Origin: Nitrospira sp. CG24D
Lineage (GTDB): Bacteria > Nitrospirota > Nitrospiria > Nitrospirales > Nitrospiraceae
Assembly (NCBI GenBank): GCA_002869855.2
Contig: NEWQ02000008.1
Location: 62,001 to 126,000, forward strand
Reading direction: 5' to 3'
DNA length: 64,000 bases
Shown: positions 34,764 to 43,676 of the stretch, piece after piece
Layout of the letters: each line of letters begins with the position of its first letter
Numbering within the stretch: position 1 is the first letter of the stretch
Made by a program: the position numbers and the translations under genes
Notes under the pieces: model-generated
Database searches by the model: none
What the model was told of the DNA's origin: nothing
Seen by the model: the letters and a program-made list of their open reading frames with translations, nothing else

Positions 34764-35366
34764 TCAGGTCGATGCACGCAGCGATTGGTGCAGCAACCGG
34801 ACCTGTTGCTTGAGTTGCGGAAGCGGGAGGGTGCCGTCGAGTACGTAATCGGCGCGGCGGCGTTTCTCCGCCAGCGGCATCTGGCTCTTGATCCGGCGCA
34901 GGGCTTCGGTGCGCGAGAGGTCGTTACGCTCTTTGAGGCGAGCGATCTGGGTTTCGCGATCAGCGGTTACGACAATGGTTGCGCCCACGCGTTTATCGAT
35001 GCCGGCTTCGAACAGTAGGGGAACGTCGTAGATCACGATTGCGCGCGGATCGTTGAGGGCGGCTTGTTTTGTCAGTCTGATTTGTTCCCGCGCGACGCGG
35101 GGATGGATGATTTGCTCAAGTTGGCGCAGCTTGCCAGGATGCCCAAAGACTGTGATGCCCAAGGCCTGGCGATTGAGGGTACGATCGGGATTGATGACGT
35201 TTTTGCCGAAAGTCTCCACGATCTCGCGCCAGGCTGGTTTGCCGGGTTCGACGACTTTCCTCGCCAGCGCATCGGCATCGATAACCGTCGCGCCGTAGCG
35301 CTTGAATATACCGGCAACCGTACTCTTGCCGGTGGCAATGCCGCCTGTGAGTCCAACAAGGATCAT
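34764..35366 (-). CDS. coaE: Dephospho-CoA kinase
   Basis: A 200-residue P-loop kinase for the last step of CoA synthesis. ILVGLTGGIATGKSTVAGIF holds the P-loop, followed by VIDADALARKVVEPG and DVPLLFEAG. The ATG at 35366 is chosen over an upstream one at 35384 because the family begins with the beta-strand of the P-loop. It is divergent from the beta-helix gene. Confidence 0.93.
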   Translation of the reverse strand: MILVGLTGGIATGKSTVAGIFKRYGATVIDADALARKVVEPGKPAWREIVETFGKNVINPDRTLNRQALGITVFGHPGKLRQLEQIIHPRVAREQIRLTKQAALNDPRAIVIYDVPLLFEAGIDKRVGATIVVTADRETQIARLKERNDLSRTEALRRIKSQMPLAEKRRRADYVLDGTLPLPQLKQQVRLLHQSLRAST

Positions 35367-35412
35367 GGCGGCGGAGCTTATCACGGGGGTGTGGGCCTCA
35401 CAACAAAGCAGG

Positions 35413-35440
35413 TTGACAGGCCGCGGTGCCCGCCTGTAAT
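35413..35440 (+). promoter_or_regulatory. Promoter directly abutting the beta-helix gene
   Basis: Perfect TTGACA (35413-35418), 16-base spacer, TGTAAT (35435-35440). The -10 box ends 9 bases before the ATG at 35450, so the leader would be only a few bases long. Confidence 0.6.
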
Positions 35441-35449
35441 ACCTACCTC

Positions 35450-36472
35450 ATGCGCATGGTGATATTGGTCTTAGGGTGTCTGGTGGGACTGAGCGGGGCC
35501 TCGTGGGCGGAGGAGCCTCGGGTTGCGGAGCCTCGAACCATTACGGTCGCGCTTGATGGCAGCGGAGACTTTACTTCGATTCAAGAAGCGGTGGATTCAG
35601 CCAAGAAGGGCGACACGGTGTTTTTGAAACCCGGCGCCTATCCACAAGATCTCACGATCCATAGCAAGGAAAAGATCAAACTGATCGGGGCCGGAGTGGA
35701 CAAGGTCACGATGTTGGGCCGCGAGGACCTTGTGGGTGTGTTGCACGTGGGGAAATGGCCGTATGGGGCTACGGATATCGAAATCAGCGGGCTGACGATC
35801 AACGAGCATGGCGGGCATGCGCTCGGGATTTTTAACGGCAAGGGCATCACGTTGCGCAATCTTCACGTGAAGGGGATGCTCTTCGGACAGCAGGTGCAAG
35901 ATGTGCGCATTGAAGATTGTGTGATCGGCGGCAGTGAGACGACCGGTGTGCAGTTTTCCGACTCCCAGGCTGTCCTGGTCGGCAATGTGATTCATGATAA
36001 TGATCATGGGGTGAATATCGCCGGCAAGTCCGACGTGCGGTTAGAGCGGAATGTCATCATCCGGAGTCTGTTCGAAGCCGTCGTGGTGAATGACAAGGCG
36101 AAGGCCTCGCTGGTCGGCAACACTCTTGTGAAGAACGGCGGTGGAGTGGCCTTCCTCGGTGCGTCCCAGAGCGATGCGTCGGGGAACGTCATCGGCCTGA
36201 ATAAGGTTGGTTTTCTGGTCGCACCATCCAGCCGGGTCACGACCGCGTTCAACGCGTTGTTTAACAGCGAAGGCGACTACCTGCGGGCCGGGTCTCCGAA
36301 TACCCCTGCGCCCGATCTGAAACAGGATTCAGATGTCGTCGGGGATCCCCGCTTTGTGGATGCCGAGCACGATGATTTCCGGCTTCGTTCAGATAGTAGA
36401 CTCCTCAATAGAGGGCGGTTTCCGTTTCTCGGTGCGCTTCCTCCCGTTCAAAAGCTTTCCTCGACTCGCTAA
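35450..36472 (+). CDS. Exported right-handed parallel beta-helix protein
   Basis: A 340-residue protein with a signal peptide (MRMVILVLGCLVGLSGASWA) and NosD/pectate-lyase-like beta-helix repeats (about 50-320), for example DFTSIQEAVDSAKKGDTVFLKPGAYPQ at the start and repeated GNVIHDND, RNVIIRS, GNTLVKNG and GNVIGLN turns. Such proteins bind or process polysaccharides, but the DFTSIQEAV opening shared with pectin methylesterase-like folds does not prove catalysis. The ATG at 35450 suits the signal peptide and a near-leaderless promoter. Confidence 0.72.
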   Translation: MRMVILVLGCLVGLSGASWAEEPRVAEPRTITVALDGSGDFTSIQEAVDSAKKGDTVFLKPGAYPQDLTIHSKEKIKLIGAGVDKVTMLGREDLVGVLHVGKWPYGATDIEISGLTINEHGGHALGIFNGKGITLRNLHVKGMLFGQQVQDVRIEDCVIGGSETTGVQFSDSQAVLVGNVIHDNDHGVNIAGKSDVRLERNVIIRSLFEAVVVNDKAKASLVGNTLVKNGGGVAFLGASQSDASGNVIGLNKVGFLVAPSSRVTTAFNALFNSEGDYLRAGSPNTPAPDLKQDSDVVGDPRFVDAEHDDFRLRSDSRLLNRGRFPFLGALPPVQKLSSTR

Positions 36473-36617
36473 AGTCGTTGAAACATCACGCGATGGTCTG
36501 TGCCCCTGACAGATTGAAACCGTGTGGTATGCTTTCTCTACGGTTCTGCTCTCCCGATCTCACTCCTCTCAAGAAAACCGGGGGCAGGGCCGATAAGCAT
36601 GTACCAGGAGGTTTCCC

Positions 36618-36803
36618 TTGGCCAGCTTCCGACAAGACGTTGATACCAGATTCGGTGACGGAATCCCTTCTCTGGAAGACATGGAGTCGGGGAAGCTCGT
36701 CGGTGCCGTCCTCCCGATGTCTGACAAGGCGCAGACTCAGATGCGTGAGAGTATTGAAGTGATTGACTATCTTCTCAATCAGGAACGTGTGGTCTGGATG
36801 TAG
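36618..36803 (+). CDS. Small protein of unknown function with TTG start
   Basis: A 61-residue ORF. The start is TTG with a strong CAGGAGGT 6-7 bases upstream, which is good evidence that it is translated. The sequence (ASFRQDVDTRFGDGIPSLED, then SDKAQTQMRESIEVIDYLL) is soluble and mildly acidic and resembles no family I recognise. An extended -10-like TGGTATGCT lies at about 36523. Confidence 0.5.
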   Translation: MASFRQDVDTRFGDGIPSLEDMESGKLVGAVLPMSDKAQTQMRESIEVIDYLLNQERVVWM

Positions 36804-36914
36804 GTGTGCGCTTTCTCCGCTCTGCTTTTCCCGCTCTTGGCAGTATTCCCTCCCAACCGCTTTCGTGAGAGATCTCCCTCAAACGTTCGAAGCTTTCTGC
36901 CTTGTGATGCGTAC

Positions 36915-36943
36915 TTGACAGTCTCCGGCCGCCTTACTACTCT
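36915..36943 (+). promoter_or_regulatory. Promoter of the GlcG-like gene
   Basis: Perfect TTGACA (36915-36920), 17-base spacer, TACTCT (36938-36943). The predicted leader is about 43 bases and contains AAAGGAG before the ATG at 36994. Confidence 0.55.
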
Positions 36944-36993
36944 CCTGATTGATTCTCTCTTGCTCTCATTGTTCGTACACAAAGGAGTGTCTT

Positions 36994-37512
36994 ATGGATA
37001 AAGTGTTGCTGCAGCATGCTGTTCTCGTTGGGAGTCTAATGTTCGGAGGCGCGATTGCTGTCGCCCAGGAGTTGCCGAAGGAATCGGTGTTGCCCTTGAG
37101 TCTTGCCCAGCGGGCAACCCAGGCCGCGATCGATGCCTGCAAGAAAGACGGCTATCGCGTCAGCGTGTCGGTGGTTGATCGCGCGGGTTTGTTGCGCGCG
37201 ATGGGACGGGCCGATGGAGCCGGTCCGCATACTATCGATAGCAGTCGAAAGAAAGCCTACACCGCAGCGAGTTTGCGCCGGGCGACGAGTGAATTGGCTG
37301 ACCTCATGAGCCGTACGCCGACGCTACAGGCGTTGCGGGATATGAATGAGCAGATTCTGATGCTGGGCGGCGGATTGCCGATCGAGATCGGTGGAGAGGT
37401 GGTTGGTGCAATCGGTGTCGGCGGCGCGCCCGGGACTCACCTTGACGACGCGTGCGCCGAAGCGGGCCTGGATGCAATTAGCGCTGCTCCGAAGATTCCG
37501 GCGGCGAAGTAA
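36994..37512 (+). CDS. Exported GlcG/HbpS-family heme-binding-like protein
   Basis: A 172-residue protein with a signal peptide (LLQHAVLVGSLMFGGAIAVA) and a GlcG/HbpS domain: LAQRATQAAIDACKKDGYRVSVSVVDRAGLLRAMGRADGA, KKAYTAASLRRAT and GGLPIEIGGEVVGAIGVGGAPG. HbpS-type proteins can bind heme or sense redox; GlcG itself is of unknown role. The ATG at 36994 follows AAAGGAG. Its TAA overlaps the ATG of the next gene (TAATG), so the two are coupled. Confidence 0.75.
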   Translation: MDKVLLQHAVLVGSLMFGGAIAVAQELPKESVLPLSLAQRATQAAIDACKKDGYRVSVSVVDRAGLLRAMGRADGAGPHTIDSSRKKAYTAASLRRATSELADLMSRTPTLQALRDMNEQILMLGGGLPIEIGGEVVGAIGVGGAPGTHLDDACAEAGLDAISAAPKIPAAK

Positions 37513-37964
37513 TGCGACTCCTGCGGCGGTATATGCTCGTCGCTGCGATTGGTCTGTCGAGCGGGTGTAATAGTGGTGTGCCGGAGCCGGCCTCTACCGA
37601 GATTCCAGGAACAGGTCTGCGCGTGACGCTTGTGCGGATTGCCACAGATCCGTTTCTGTCCCGGCATAATCTGGCGATGACGATCGAGCGTGCGGGTAAC
37701 TGTACGGAGACCGTGGATCTTTTCCCCGATACCGGCCACACCAGCCGCCGCAATGTGTATGTCACGGCCAAGGCCCAGATCTATGTCGTCGGGCAATTCG
37801 ATGCCCGTGTGATCGATGCTCGCCAGTGCAGCATTACACTCGCGGAGTTCCGGCACCTCGACAGAGAAGTCATTTTCGTCGGAAGTTTTGACGAAGACGC
37901 TGAAGAGCATTGGGGATTTGTGTCGGCCGCTGAACGTCCGGAGCGTCCGTTTGAGAAGCGATAG
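37512..37964 (+). CDS. Putative lipoprotein of unknown function
   Basis: A 150-residue protein with a lipoprotein signal (YMLVAAIGLSSGC; lipobox LSSGC at about 15-19). The mature part is beta-rich with three further Cys residues (NCTET, QCSIT). No family recognised. Translationally coupled to the GlcG-like gene by a one-base overlap, suggesting that both work in the periplasm. Confidence 0.6.
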   Translation: MRLLRRYMLVAAIGLSSGCNSGVPEPASTEIPGTGLRVTLVRIATDPFLSRHNLAMTIERAGNCTETVDLFPDTGHTSRRNVYVTAKAQIYVVGQFDARVIDARQCSITLAEFRHLDREVIFVGSFDEDAEEHWGFVSAAERPERPFEKR

Positions 37965-38024
37965 CGTACAGTCACCAGCGAATATGGAATGGCTGGTGAC
38001 GGGCTCGCTGCCTGGTGTAGGACC

Positions 38025-38228
38025 ATGAACCAACCGATCGTTGGCTATCATCTGGACGATGTAGGTGACTGGGTCGCGGATTTAGCTTGCGGCCATGGGC
38101 AGCACGTGCGCCATCAACCGCCATTCTTTTCTCGTCCCTGGGTGCTCACGCAGGAGGGCAGGGCTCAGCAAGTTGGGCAGATTCTCGCGTGCAAGAAATG
38201 CGATGAGGGGGCGGAGCCTACTCGATAG
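38025..38228 (+). CDS. DUF3565-type small protein
   Basis: A 67-residue protein: QPIVGYHLDDVGDWVADLACGHGQHVRHQPPF, then RPWVLTQEGR and a closing CKKCDEG. This is the DUF3565 pattern, with one Cys-His and one CxxC likely binding zinc. Function unknown. The ATG at 38025 is used. The 3' end overlaps the convergent epimerase gene by 11 bases. Confidence 0.7.
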   Translation: MNQPIVGYHLDDVGDWVADLACGHGQHVRHQPPFFSRPWVLTQEGRAQQVGQILACKKCDEGAEPTR

Positions 38229-39354
38229 TTGTCAGATCGGATTGTGGAAGAGTAGTTATGCCGAGTCCTGATGTATGCCACGGTTCAAGTTGAGCCCCTC
38301 GATAGCCATAGCCCCCTTGCACAGGGTCAGTTGCCAAGAGTAATGGTGTATCGAGATCCAGGATATCGAAACCCTTCATGCCCAGGACGAGACTGAACGA
38401 GCAGCCCATCGCGATGCGGGTTTCAACCATTCCGCCCACCATCAGTTTCAATCCGGCGACGAGCGTCGCCTCTGCAATGGCGACGGCTTCGACCACGCCC
38501 GTCTTCATGATCTTGATATTGATGTAGTCCGCCGCACTCTGCGCGATCACGTCGCGGGCGTCCGCCAGTGATCGAACCGACTCATCGGCGGCCACGGGGA
38601 CACCGGTATCCCGCCGAATCGCCGTCATACTGTCGAGATCGTCCCGCACGACCGGCTGTTCGAGAAGGACCAGCGCTCCCCCAAATCGTCGGACACCTTT
38701 GGCAAATGCCAGACACTCCTCACGAGAGAACCCCTGATTCCCATCGCCGATAAACGAAATGCCAGGCAGCGAGTGATGCACGGCTTCCAGTCGACGGATA
38801 TCCTGATCCACATCGTTGCCCACTTTCATTTTGAAGAGGCGAAAGCCTTGTGCATACCAGCCGCGGGCTAAGGACACAGATTTTTCAAGGGTGGCGATGG
38901 GAATGGTGATGTCGGTCTCTCGCGAGCGGACGTCTTGTCCGCCCCAGAGCTGCCACATGGGGATCTGTGTCGATCGACAGTACGCATCGATCATAGCCGT
39001 CTCAAGCCCACACCGGGCGGCAGGATGAAATGGCGCGGTCTGTGCCATCTCGGCGGCAAGCAGGGCATAGCACCCAGCCGATTCTCCGATCAATGTCGCG
39101 GCGAGTTGGCGGAGGGTGGTCAGACAGGAGTCGCGAGTCTCTCCACCGACCTCCGGGAAGGGCGCGGATTCTCCATAGCCCTGTGTCCCGTCGTGCAGGG
39201 TGATACGGACGAAGATGTTTTCCGCGACGACACGGGCACCGGTTGCGACGACAAATGGGTCGGTGATCGGGATATCGACGGGCCAGAACTCGATCTTGAC
39301 GATCTGATCGCGGGAAATCTTCGGTACTTGCGATGTCCTCGTTATCTCCGCCAT
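38218..39354 (-). CDS. Enolase-superfamily enzyme (dipeptide epimerase / muconate cycloisomerase type)
   Basis: A 378-residue mandelate racemase/MLE-family protein. An N-terminal capping domain (IVKIEFWPVDIPITDPFVVATG) precedes a TIM barrel with the KxK base (LFKMKVG), metal ligands in GDGNQGF, LEQPV and VAADES, and the second Lys in INIKIMKTG. This arrangement fits L-Ala-D/L-Glu dipeptide epimerases, which recycle peptidoglycan peptides, but the substrate cannot be set from motifs. The ATG at 39354 (MAEITRTSQ) is used; the frame opens earlier. Confidence 0.82.
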   Translation of the reverse strand: MAEITRTSQVPKISRDQIVKIEFWPVDIPITDPFVVATGARVVAENIFVRITLHDGTQGYGESAPFPEVGGETRDSCLTTLRQLAATLIGESAGCYALLAAEMAQTAPFHPAARCGLETAMIDAYCRSTQIPMWQLWGGQDVRSRETDITIPIATLEKSVSLARGWYAQGFRLFKMKVGNDVDQDIRRLEAVHHSLPGISFIGDGNQGFSREECLAFAKGVRRFGGALVLLEQPVVRDDLDSMTAIRRDTGVPVAADESVRSLADARDVIAQSAADYINIKIMKTGVVEAVAIAEATLVAGLKLMVGGMVETRIAMGCSFSLVLGMKGFDILDLDTPLLLATDPVQGGYGYRGAQLEPWHTSGLGITTLPQSDLTTIE

Positions 39355-39495
39355 GGGGCGGAATAGTACCGAGAGGGAGATCCTGCTGTCATCAGAAAAT
39401 ATGAGGCATGTGGAGCACGAGGACTCCTTGTTTGGTCTGGCCCTTGACAGGGTAGGGGCCATTGGTCGACAACCCTGAACGGGTTCAGTGAGAGG

Positions 39496-42300
39496 ATGGG
39501 GCCTATCGGCATGTTCCGCTATCGTTATCAACGTATTGTGGTATTGGCCCTCATTGGCTTTATGAGCGTCTACCTCCTAGTTCCATTGATGGTGTCTTAC
39601 GGAGTGACGCAGTGGCTGAGTCGCCAGGGGTATCGGAATGTCATCGTGCAGTTGGGATATCCCGGATGGCAGGAACTCTCAATTCCTGTGGTGTCGTTTC
39701 AGCTCGATCTGGGTGATGAAGTATTGATGGTCTCCGTGACCAACGTTCAGGTGGAGTACCGACTTCCCGACCTCCTGCACGGCCGAGTCTCGCGGGTGGT
39801 GCTGCCGTACCTGGCTATTCAGATGCTCAACAACCAGGACCGGTTTTCCGCTGGCGCGCGCGCCGATGTGAATGTATCCGACGAAGGGAGCGGATCCCCT
39901 TGGAATGTCCTCACGGCTGGTGATCTGCTGCGACGGATCCCGGTGTTGCCCTTCGAGGAAGTGCAGCTGAGCCAGGTGACGGTATTTCGTGAGCAGGCGA
40001 CCGGTCCGCTTCGCAGAGTGGCGATTCAGGGTGTGATCGAACAGCGGGATGGTGAGCTCGGGGGGCGACTGTCGTTTCAGGGGCGTGAGACGGCGTCGTA
40101 TTTCCTTTCTCTGACCGGTCATTCTGCAACGACCTGGGCGGCGACGTTGGTGTCGCAACGGCCGCAGGCTGCCCCGATTCTCACCTGGCAATCGACGGCG
40201 CAGGCGCGTGACGGGCAGGTGCAGGTTGAGGGGAAACTGGAGATCAATGTTCGGGAACTGGCTCCGTTCATTGCCTTAGCCGTTCCAATCGGACCGGAGC
40301 TGAGCAAAGTGTCAGGGCACGTCGCCGTCGCATGGACGGGAACGGCCCCGTCCAGCGCGGCATTGAGTGCGCTTCGTGAAAGCCCTGAATCAATGTTCCA
40401 AGGCTCGTTTCAGACTACCGTGACTCTGCCGGCGTTGAAAGGAGTGGCTAAGCAGATTGCCCTATCTTCGTCCGGTAATTTCTCGGGGTCTCCGGCGCGG
40501 CTGGGCTGGACGGTTGATCCCGGCGTGTTGGCCACGGCGACGGTGAATATGCAGCCTCGCTTTGTGCCGGATGTGGTCAAGTCGTTGTTGCCGAGCGGCG
40601 ATCAGCCGATTCGTGTCGAACAGCGCCAGCTGCTTCAGGGGACACTCTATTGGTCAGAATCGCCGATTCGCCTGACGGTGGATGGTCCGGTCCATGTGAG
40701 TTATGGGGCGGCGACGGGGCCGCTGATGGTCGAAGTGGATGCCGTTCACGCTGATCTGGTCGGCCAAGACCTCGTGTCGGCCGAGGGGGAGTTCCATCTG
40801 CGAGGGCTGGTGCCGCCCAGTTTGACCGCGGGGGTCTCTGTGCGAGACGTCCGCGGCGATCTTTGGGGACGCGTGGTGCTCAAGCAGCGCGTGGTGAACG
40901 GTACCTTGCATGTTCCCTCCATGATGACCGTGAAGCAGTTTCAACAAGGACGTGTGGCGATGTCGTCCGCGACCATCGAGGTGGCTGCGCCGATTCCGGT
41001 CCGTTGTGCGTTGGAATCAGGCCAATGCACGGCCGGTCCGGGAACGTTCCGGATCGGCGCGCAGGGGATTCGTTCGGCCGGATACGACGTCACGCTGGCA
41101 GAGGGCACCGTGACGCTCCAGAGTGCCGAATCCGTAGGGAGTTCCTGGACAGCCCAAGGTGGTATCGATCTCGCCGGAGTGCGAGTCGAGCCGCTGCCAG
41201 TGACGCTTCCGCCGTCTGCGTGGCAGGTGAGATTTACAGCGAATCAGGCAGGGCTTAAGGCCGAAGCGCGGGGAGACCTCCCTGGGCGAGAGGGCGTCGT
41301 CACTGCAAAGGTTGCGCAATCGTTTGCAGTGGGTGAAGGATCGGCGCGATTGGTGCTCGGACCACTCCAGTTCGATGCGGCGGCGAATAGTTTGCAGAAG
41401 TGGCTGCCCGGTCTGCCCGCTTCGTTCGATCTCACGGCCGGTCGGATAACGGCCAGCGCGGATGTTGCGTGGATACCCAGTCGATCGAAGGACTCGACAT
41501 CGGTTGTGCTTCAGCCTGGTAAGATCACGATCCGGGCGGATCAGCTGTCTGCAGCTGTTCAGGGGATGGCGATCCAGGGGATCAACACGACCTTCGATTT
41601 TGATCTCCAGAGTTTTGACCAGGTGCGATCGAGTCAGCCGGCGGTGGTGAATGTGGCGGCAATCCAGACGGGGGTGTTGCTGGCCAATGTGTCCGTGATA
41701 GCCGATCTGCAGTGGTTGTTGTCAGACCTCTGGCCGGTGCTCGATCTCAAAGATTTCCAGGGTAGTCTCTTCGGAGGATCTGTCACGAGTCCGGGTCTTC
41801 ACCTTGACCTGGCTAAGCCGTCCCACCGACTGGTGTTGTCCTTGCGGCGATTGGATCTGGCGAAGCTCTTGAGTCTTGAGCAGCAAAAGGGCTTGCAAGG
41901 GACAGGCCTATTGAACGGGACAATCCCGCTCACGGTGACGGCGAAAGGGGTGAGTGTCAAAGATGGGATGGTGGAAGCAGAAGCGCCGGGCGGGGTGATT
42001 CGCTACCAACCCTCACCGGAGTCCGCCGCTCTCCTGAGTGACGCCGATTCGAGTATGAAGCTGGTGGCACAGGCGCTCAGCAATTTTCAGTACACAGCTC
42101 TGAGAGCCGGAGTGCAGTACGCAGAAGACGGGGCGTTGTTGTTGGCCGCGCAGCTGGAGGGGAGAAATCCGGACATGAAAAAGAGTCCACCCATCCATTT
42201 CAATGTGAACGTCCAAGAAAATATTCCCGCGCTCTTGCAAAGTCTTCGCCTGGTGCAGGATATTGAAGACTCGCTTCAGGGCAAGATGCAACGACGGTGA
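39496..42300 (+). CDS. ydbH: YdbH-like AsmA-family outer membrane lipid-homeostasis protein
   Basis: A 934-residue protein with one N-terminal membrane segment (RIVVLALIGFMSVYLLVPLMV) and a long beta-rich periplasmic body. With YnbE and YdbL genes directly downstream it forms the ydbH-ynbE-ydbL set. In E. coli YdbH, TamB and YhdP share a role in carrying phospholipids to the outer membrane, and YnbE completes the bridge. The C-terminus includes the family segment (PIHFNVNVQENIPALLQSLRL). A second ATG lies at 39511. Confidence 0.8.
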   Translation: MGPIGMFRYRYQRIVVLALIGFMSVYLLVPLMVSYGVTQWLSRQGYRNVIVQLGYPGWQELSIPVVSFQLDLGDEVLMVSVTNVQVEYRLPDLLHGRVSRVVLPYLAIQMLNNQDRFSAGARADVNVSDEGSGSPWNVLTAGDLLRRIPVLPFEEVQLSQVTVFREQATGPLRRVAIQGVIEQRDGELGGRLSFQGRETASYFLSLTGHSATTWAATLVSQRPQAAPILTWQSTAQARDGQVQVEGKLEINVRELAPFIALAVPIGPELSKVSGHVAVAWTGTAPSSAALSALRESPESMFQGSFQTTVTLPALKGVAKQIALSSSGNFSGSPARLGWTVDPGVLATATVNMQPRFVPDVVKSLLPSGDQPIRVEQRQLLQGTLYWSESPIRLTVDGPVHVSYGAATGPLMVEVDAVHADLVGQDLVSAEGEFHLRGLVPPSLTAGVSVRDVRGDLWGRVVLKQRVVNGTLHVPSMMTVKQFQQGRVAMSSATIEVAAPIPVRCALESGQCTAGPGTFRIGAQGIRSAGYDVTLAEGTVTLQSAESVGSSWTAQGGIDLAGVRVEPLPVTLPPSAWQVRFTANQAGLKAEARGDLPGREGVVTAKVAQSFAVGEGSARLVLGPLQFDAAANSLQKWLPGLPASFDLTAGRITASADVAWIPSRSKDSTSVVLQPGKITIRADQLSAAVQGMAIQGINTTFDFDLQSFDQVRSSQPAVVNVAAIQTGVLLANVSVIADLQWLLSDLWPVLDLKDFQGSLFGGSVTSPGLHLDLAKPSHRLVLSLRRLDLAKLLSLEQQKGLQGTGLLNGTIPLTVTAKGVSVKDGMVEAEAPGGVIRYQPSPESAALLSDADSSMKLVAQALSNFQYTALRAGVQYAEDGALLLAAQLEGRNPDMKKSPPIHFNVNVQENIPALLQSLRLVQDIEDSLQGKMQRR

Positions 42301-42317
42301 GGGGGTAAGGGGATATC

Positions 42318-42515
42318 ATGAGACGATGTGGAGTAGGGTTTGTGGTGGGACTGTGGCTTGTGGGAGGGATCGCCGGTTGTACGCCCCGTGTGGAAGTGGC
42401 CGTCCCGGATAAGCCGATTACTATCAACCTGAATGTGAAGATCGATCATGAGATCCGGGTGAAGGTCGATAAGGATCTTGATCAGGTCCTGTCTGACAAC
42501 AGCGGATTGTTTTAA
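42318..42515 (+). CDS. ynbE: YnbE-like lipoprotein
   Basis: A 65-residue lipoprotein with signal GLWLVGGIAGC (lipobox IAGC) followed by TPRVEVAVPDKPITINLNVK and IDHEIRVKVDKDLDQVL. This is the YnbE pattern. YnbE is an outer-membrane lipoprotein that stacks beta-strands onto the C-terminus of YdbH. It starts 17 bases after ydbH, behind GGTAAGGGG. Confidence 0.85.
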   Translation: MRRCGVGFVVGLWLVGGIAGCTPRVEVAVPDKPITINLNVKIDHEIRVKVDKDLDQVLSDNSGLF

Positions 42516-42536
42516 CGAACGGCAAAGGAGATGAGG

Positions 42537-42872
42537 ATGGCACGCATAGGCATGGTAGTTGGTGCGGTTCTCGTGGCTCTCTGTGTGGGGACCGGCATTT
42601 CTGCCTGGGCCTTGTCGCTGGAGGAGGCGAAAACCAGGGGGCAGGTAGGAGAAAAGGCCAGCGGCTACCTGGGTGCGGTGACGGGAGGGAACGCCGATGT
42701 GCAGGCGCTGGTCAGCGAGATCAATCAGAAGCGGAGGCAGGCTTACGAGGACATTGCGAAACGCAATGGCACCAGTCTGAACTCCGTCGAGACCTTGGCC
42801 GGAGAGAAGGCCATTCAGAATACGAAGCCCGGGAATATGGTCGAGGGGCCGGGGGGCTGGACCAAAAAATAA
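42537..42872 (+). CDS. ydbL: YdbL-like periplasmic protein (DUF1318)
   Basis: A 111-residue protein with a signal peptide (IGMVVGAVLVALCVGTGISAWA) and the DUF1318 body: SLEEAKTRGQVGEKASGYLG, VSEINQKRRQAYEDIAKRNG and a C-terminal PGNMVEGPGGWTKK. YdbL is proposed to tune YdbH-YnbE assembly. The ATG at 42537 has AAAGGAG six bases upstream; an in-frame ATG at 42531 is too close to that site. It is convergent with the sulfite-oxidase-like gene. Confidence 0.85.
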   Translation: MARIGMVVGAVLVALCVGTGISAWALSLEEAKTRGQVGEKASGYLGAVTGGNADVQALVSEINQKRRQAYEDIAKRNGTSLNSVETLAGEKAIQNTKPGNMVEGPGGWTKK

Positions 42873-42877
42873 GCAGT

Positions 42878-43522
42878 CTATCCGTAGCGATCGTTCTTCC
42901 ACGGAAGCGCGGTATTGGAGTAGCCCCGCACTTCCCAGAACCCCTTTTCATCCTTATCTGAAAACGTGATCTCCTTGATCCACTTTGCGCCTTTCCAGGC
43001 ATAGCGCTTCGGGACAATGACACGGACCGGGCCGCCGTGTTCCTTGGTAAGCGGCTTCTCGTTCCACTTATATGTCAGTAGCACGTCGGCATCGTCGCAG
43101 ACTTCGACCGGCAGATTCGTGGTGTAGTCATCGTATGATTTGAAGAGGACGAATTTGGCGAGCGACAGCGGTTTCACGACGGAGATGATCTGCCTGAAGC
43201 TCACGCCTTCCCAGTCGTTGTCATAGCGGCTCCAGGAGGTCACGCAGTGAAAATCCGAGCGGTCTTTGAACTGTGGCTGGGCCAGGAAGTTTTCCCAGGA
43301 CCAGGTGACAGGAGTGGTCACGAATCCACTAATGGTCAGTGTCCATTCTGCGAGCGGAATGTCCGGTTTGAATCCGAGGTCCAACACCGGGAAGGTTTCA
43401 ACGAGATGTTGTCCAGGCGGAAGCCGGTCGTCGCCTTCATAAAAGACTTCGCGTTCTTCGCCTCCTCGCCGGGCTTTGGCCCACTGCTCTTTGGATTTTG
43501 TTAACCGAGAGTCGTCGTCCAT
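42878..43522 (-). CDS. Sulfite-oxidase-like molybdopterin protein
   Basis: A 214-residue protein made of the molybdopterin-binding SUOX fold: LTISGFVTTPVTWSWENFLAQPQ, the Mo-ligand Cys in SDFHCVTSWSRYDNDWEGV, and HGGPVRVIVPKRYAWKGAKWI. No Tat signal, heme domain or dimerisation domain is seen, so it is likely a cytoplasmic YedY/YuiH-type oxidoreductase with unknown substrate. It is monocistronic. Confidence 0.85.
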   Translation of the reverse strand: MDDDSRLTKSKEQWAKARRGGEEREVFYEGDDRLPPGQHLVETFPVLDLGFKPDIPLAEWTLTISGFVTTPVTWSWENFLAQPQFKDRSDFHCVTSWSRYDNDWEGVSFRQIISVVKPLSLAKFVLFKSYDDYTTNLPVEVCDDADVLLTYKWNEKPLTKEHGGPVRVIVPKRYAWKGAKWIKEITFSDKDEKGFWEVRGYSNTALPWKNDRYG

Positions 43523-43657
43523 ATTCTGGCCTCCAGCCGAAGGGTACGGGAATCAGGCCTCTTTTGACAAGTCACCCCGCCTGATCCGCTTCGTTCGACC
43601 ATCTCACAGACATTGAATTTCCTTCTCGAATCAAAGGCTTGGAGGCACAATAGGGTC

Positions 43658-43666
43658 TGCTACACT
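43658..43666 (+). promoter_or_regulatory. Extended -10 box upstream of the EF-hand gene
   Basis: TGcTACACT (TG at 43658-43659, TACACT 43661-43666), with a weak TTGGAG -35 at 43639-43644 (16-base spacer). The -10 ends 10 bases before the ATG at 43677. Confidence 0.4.
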
Positions 43667-43676
43667 TGGATACCCT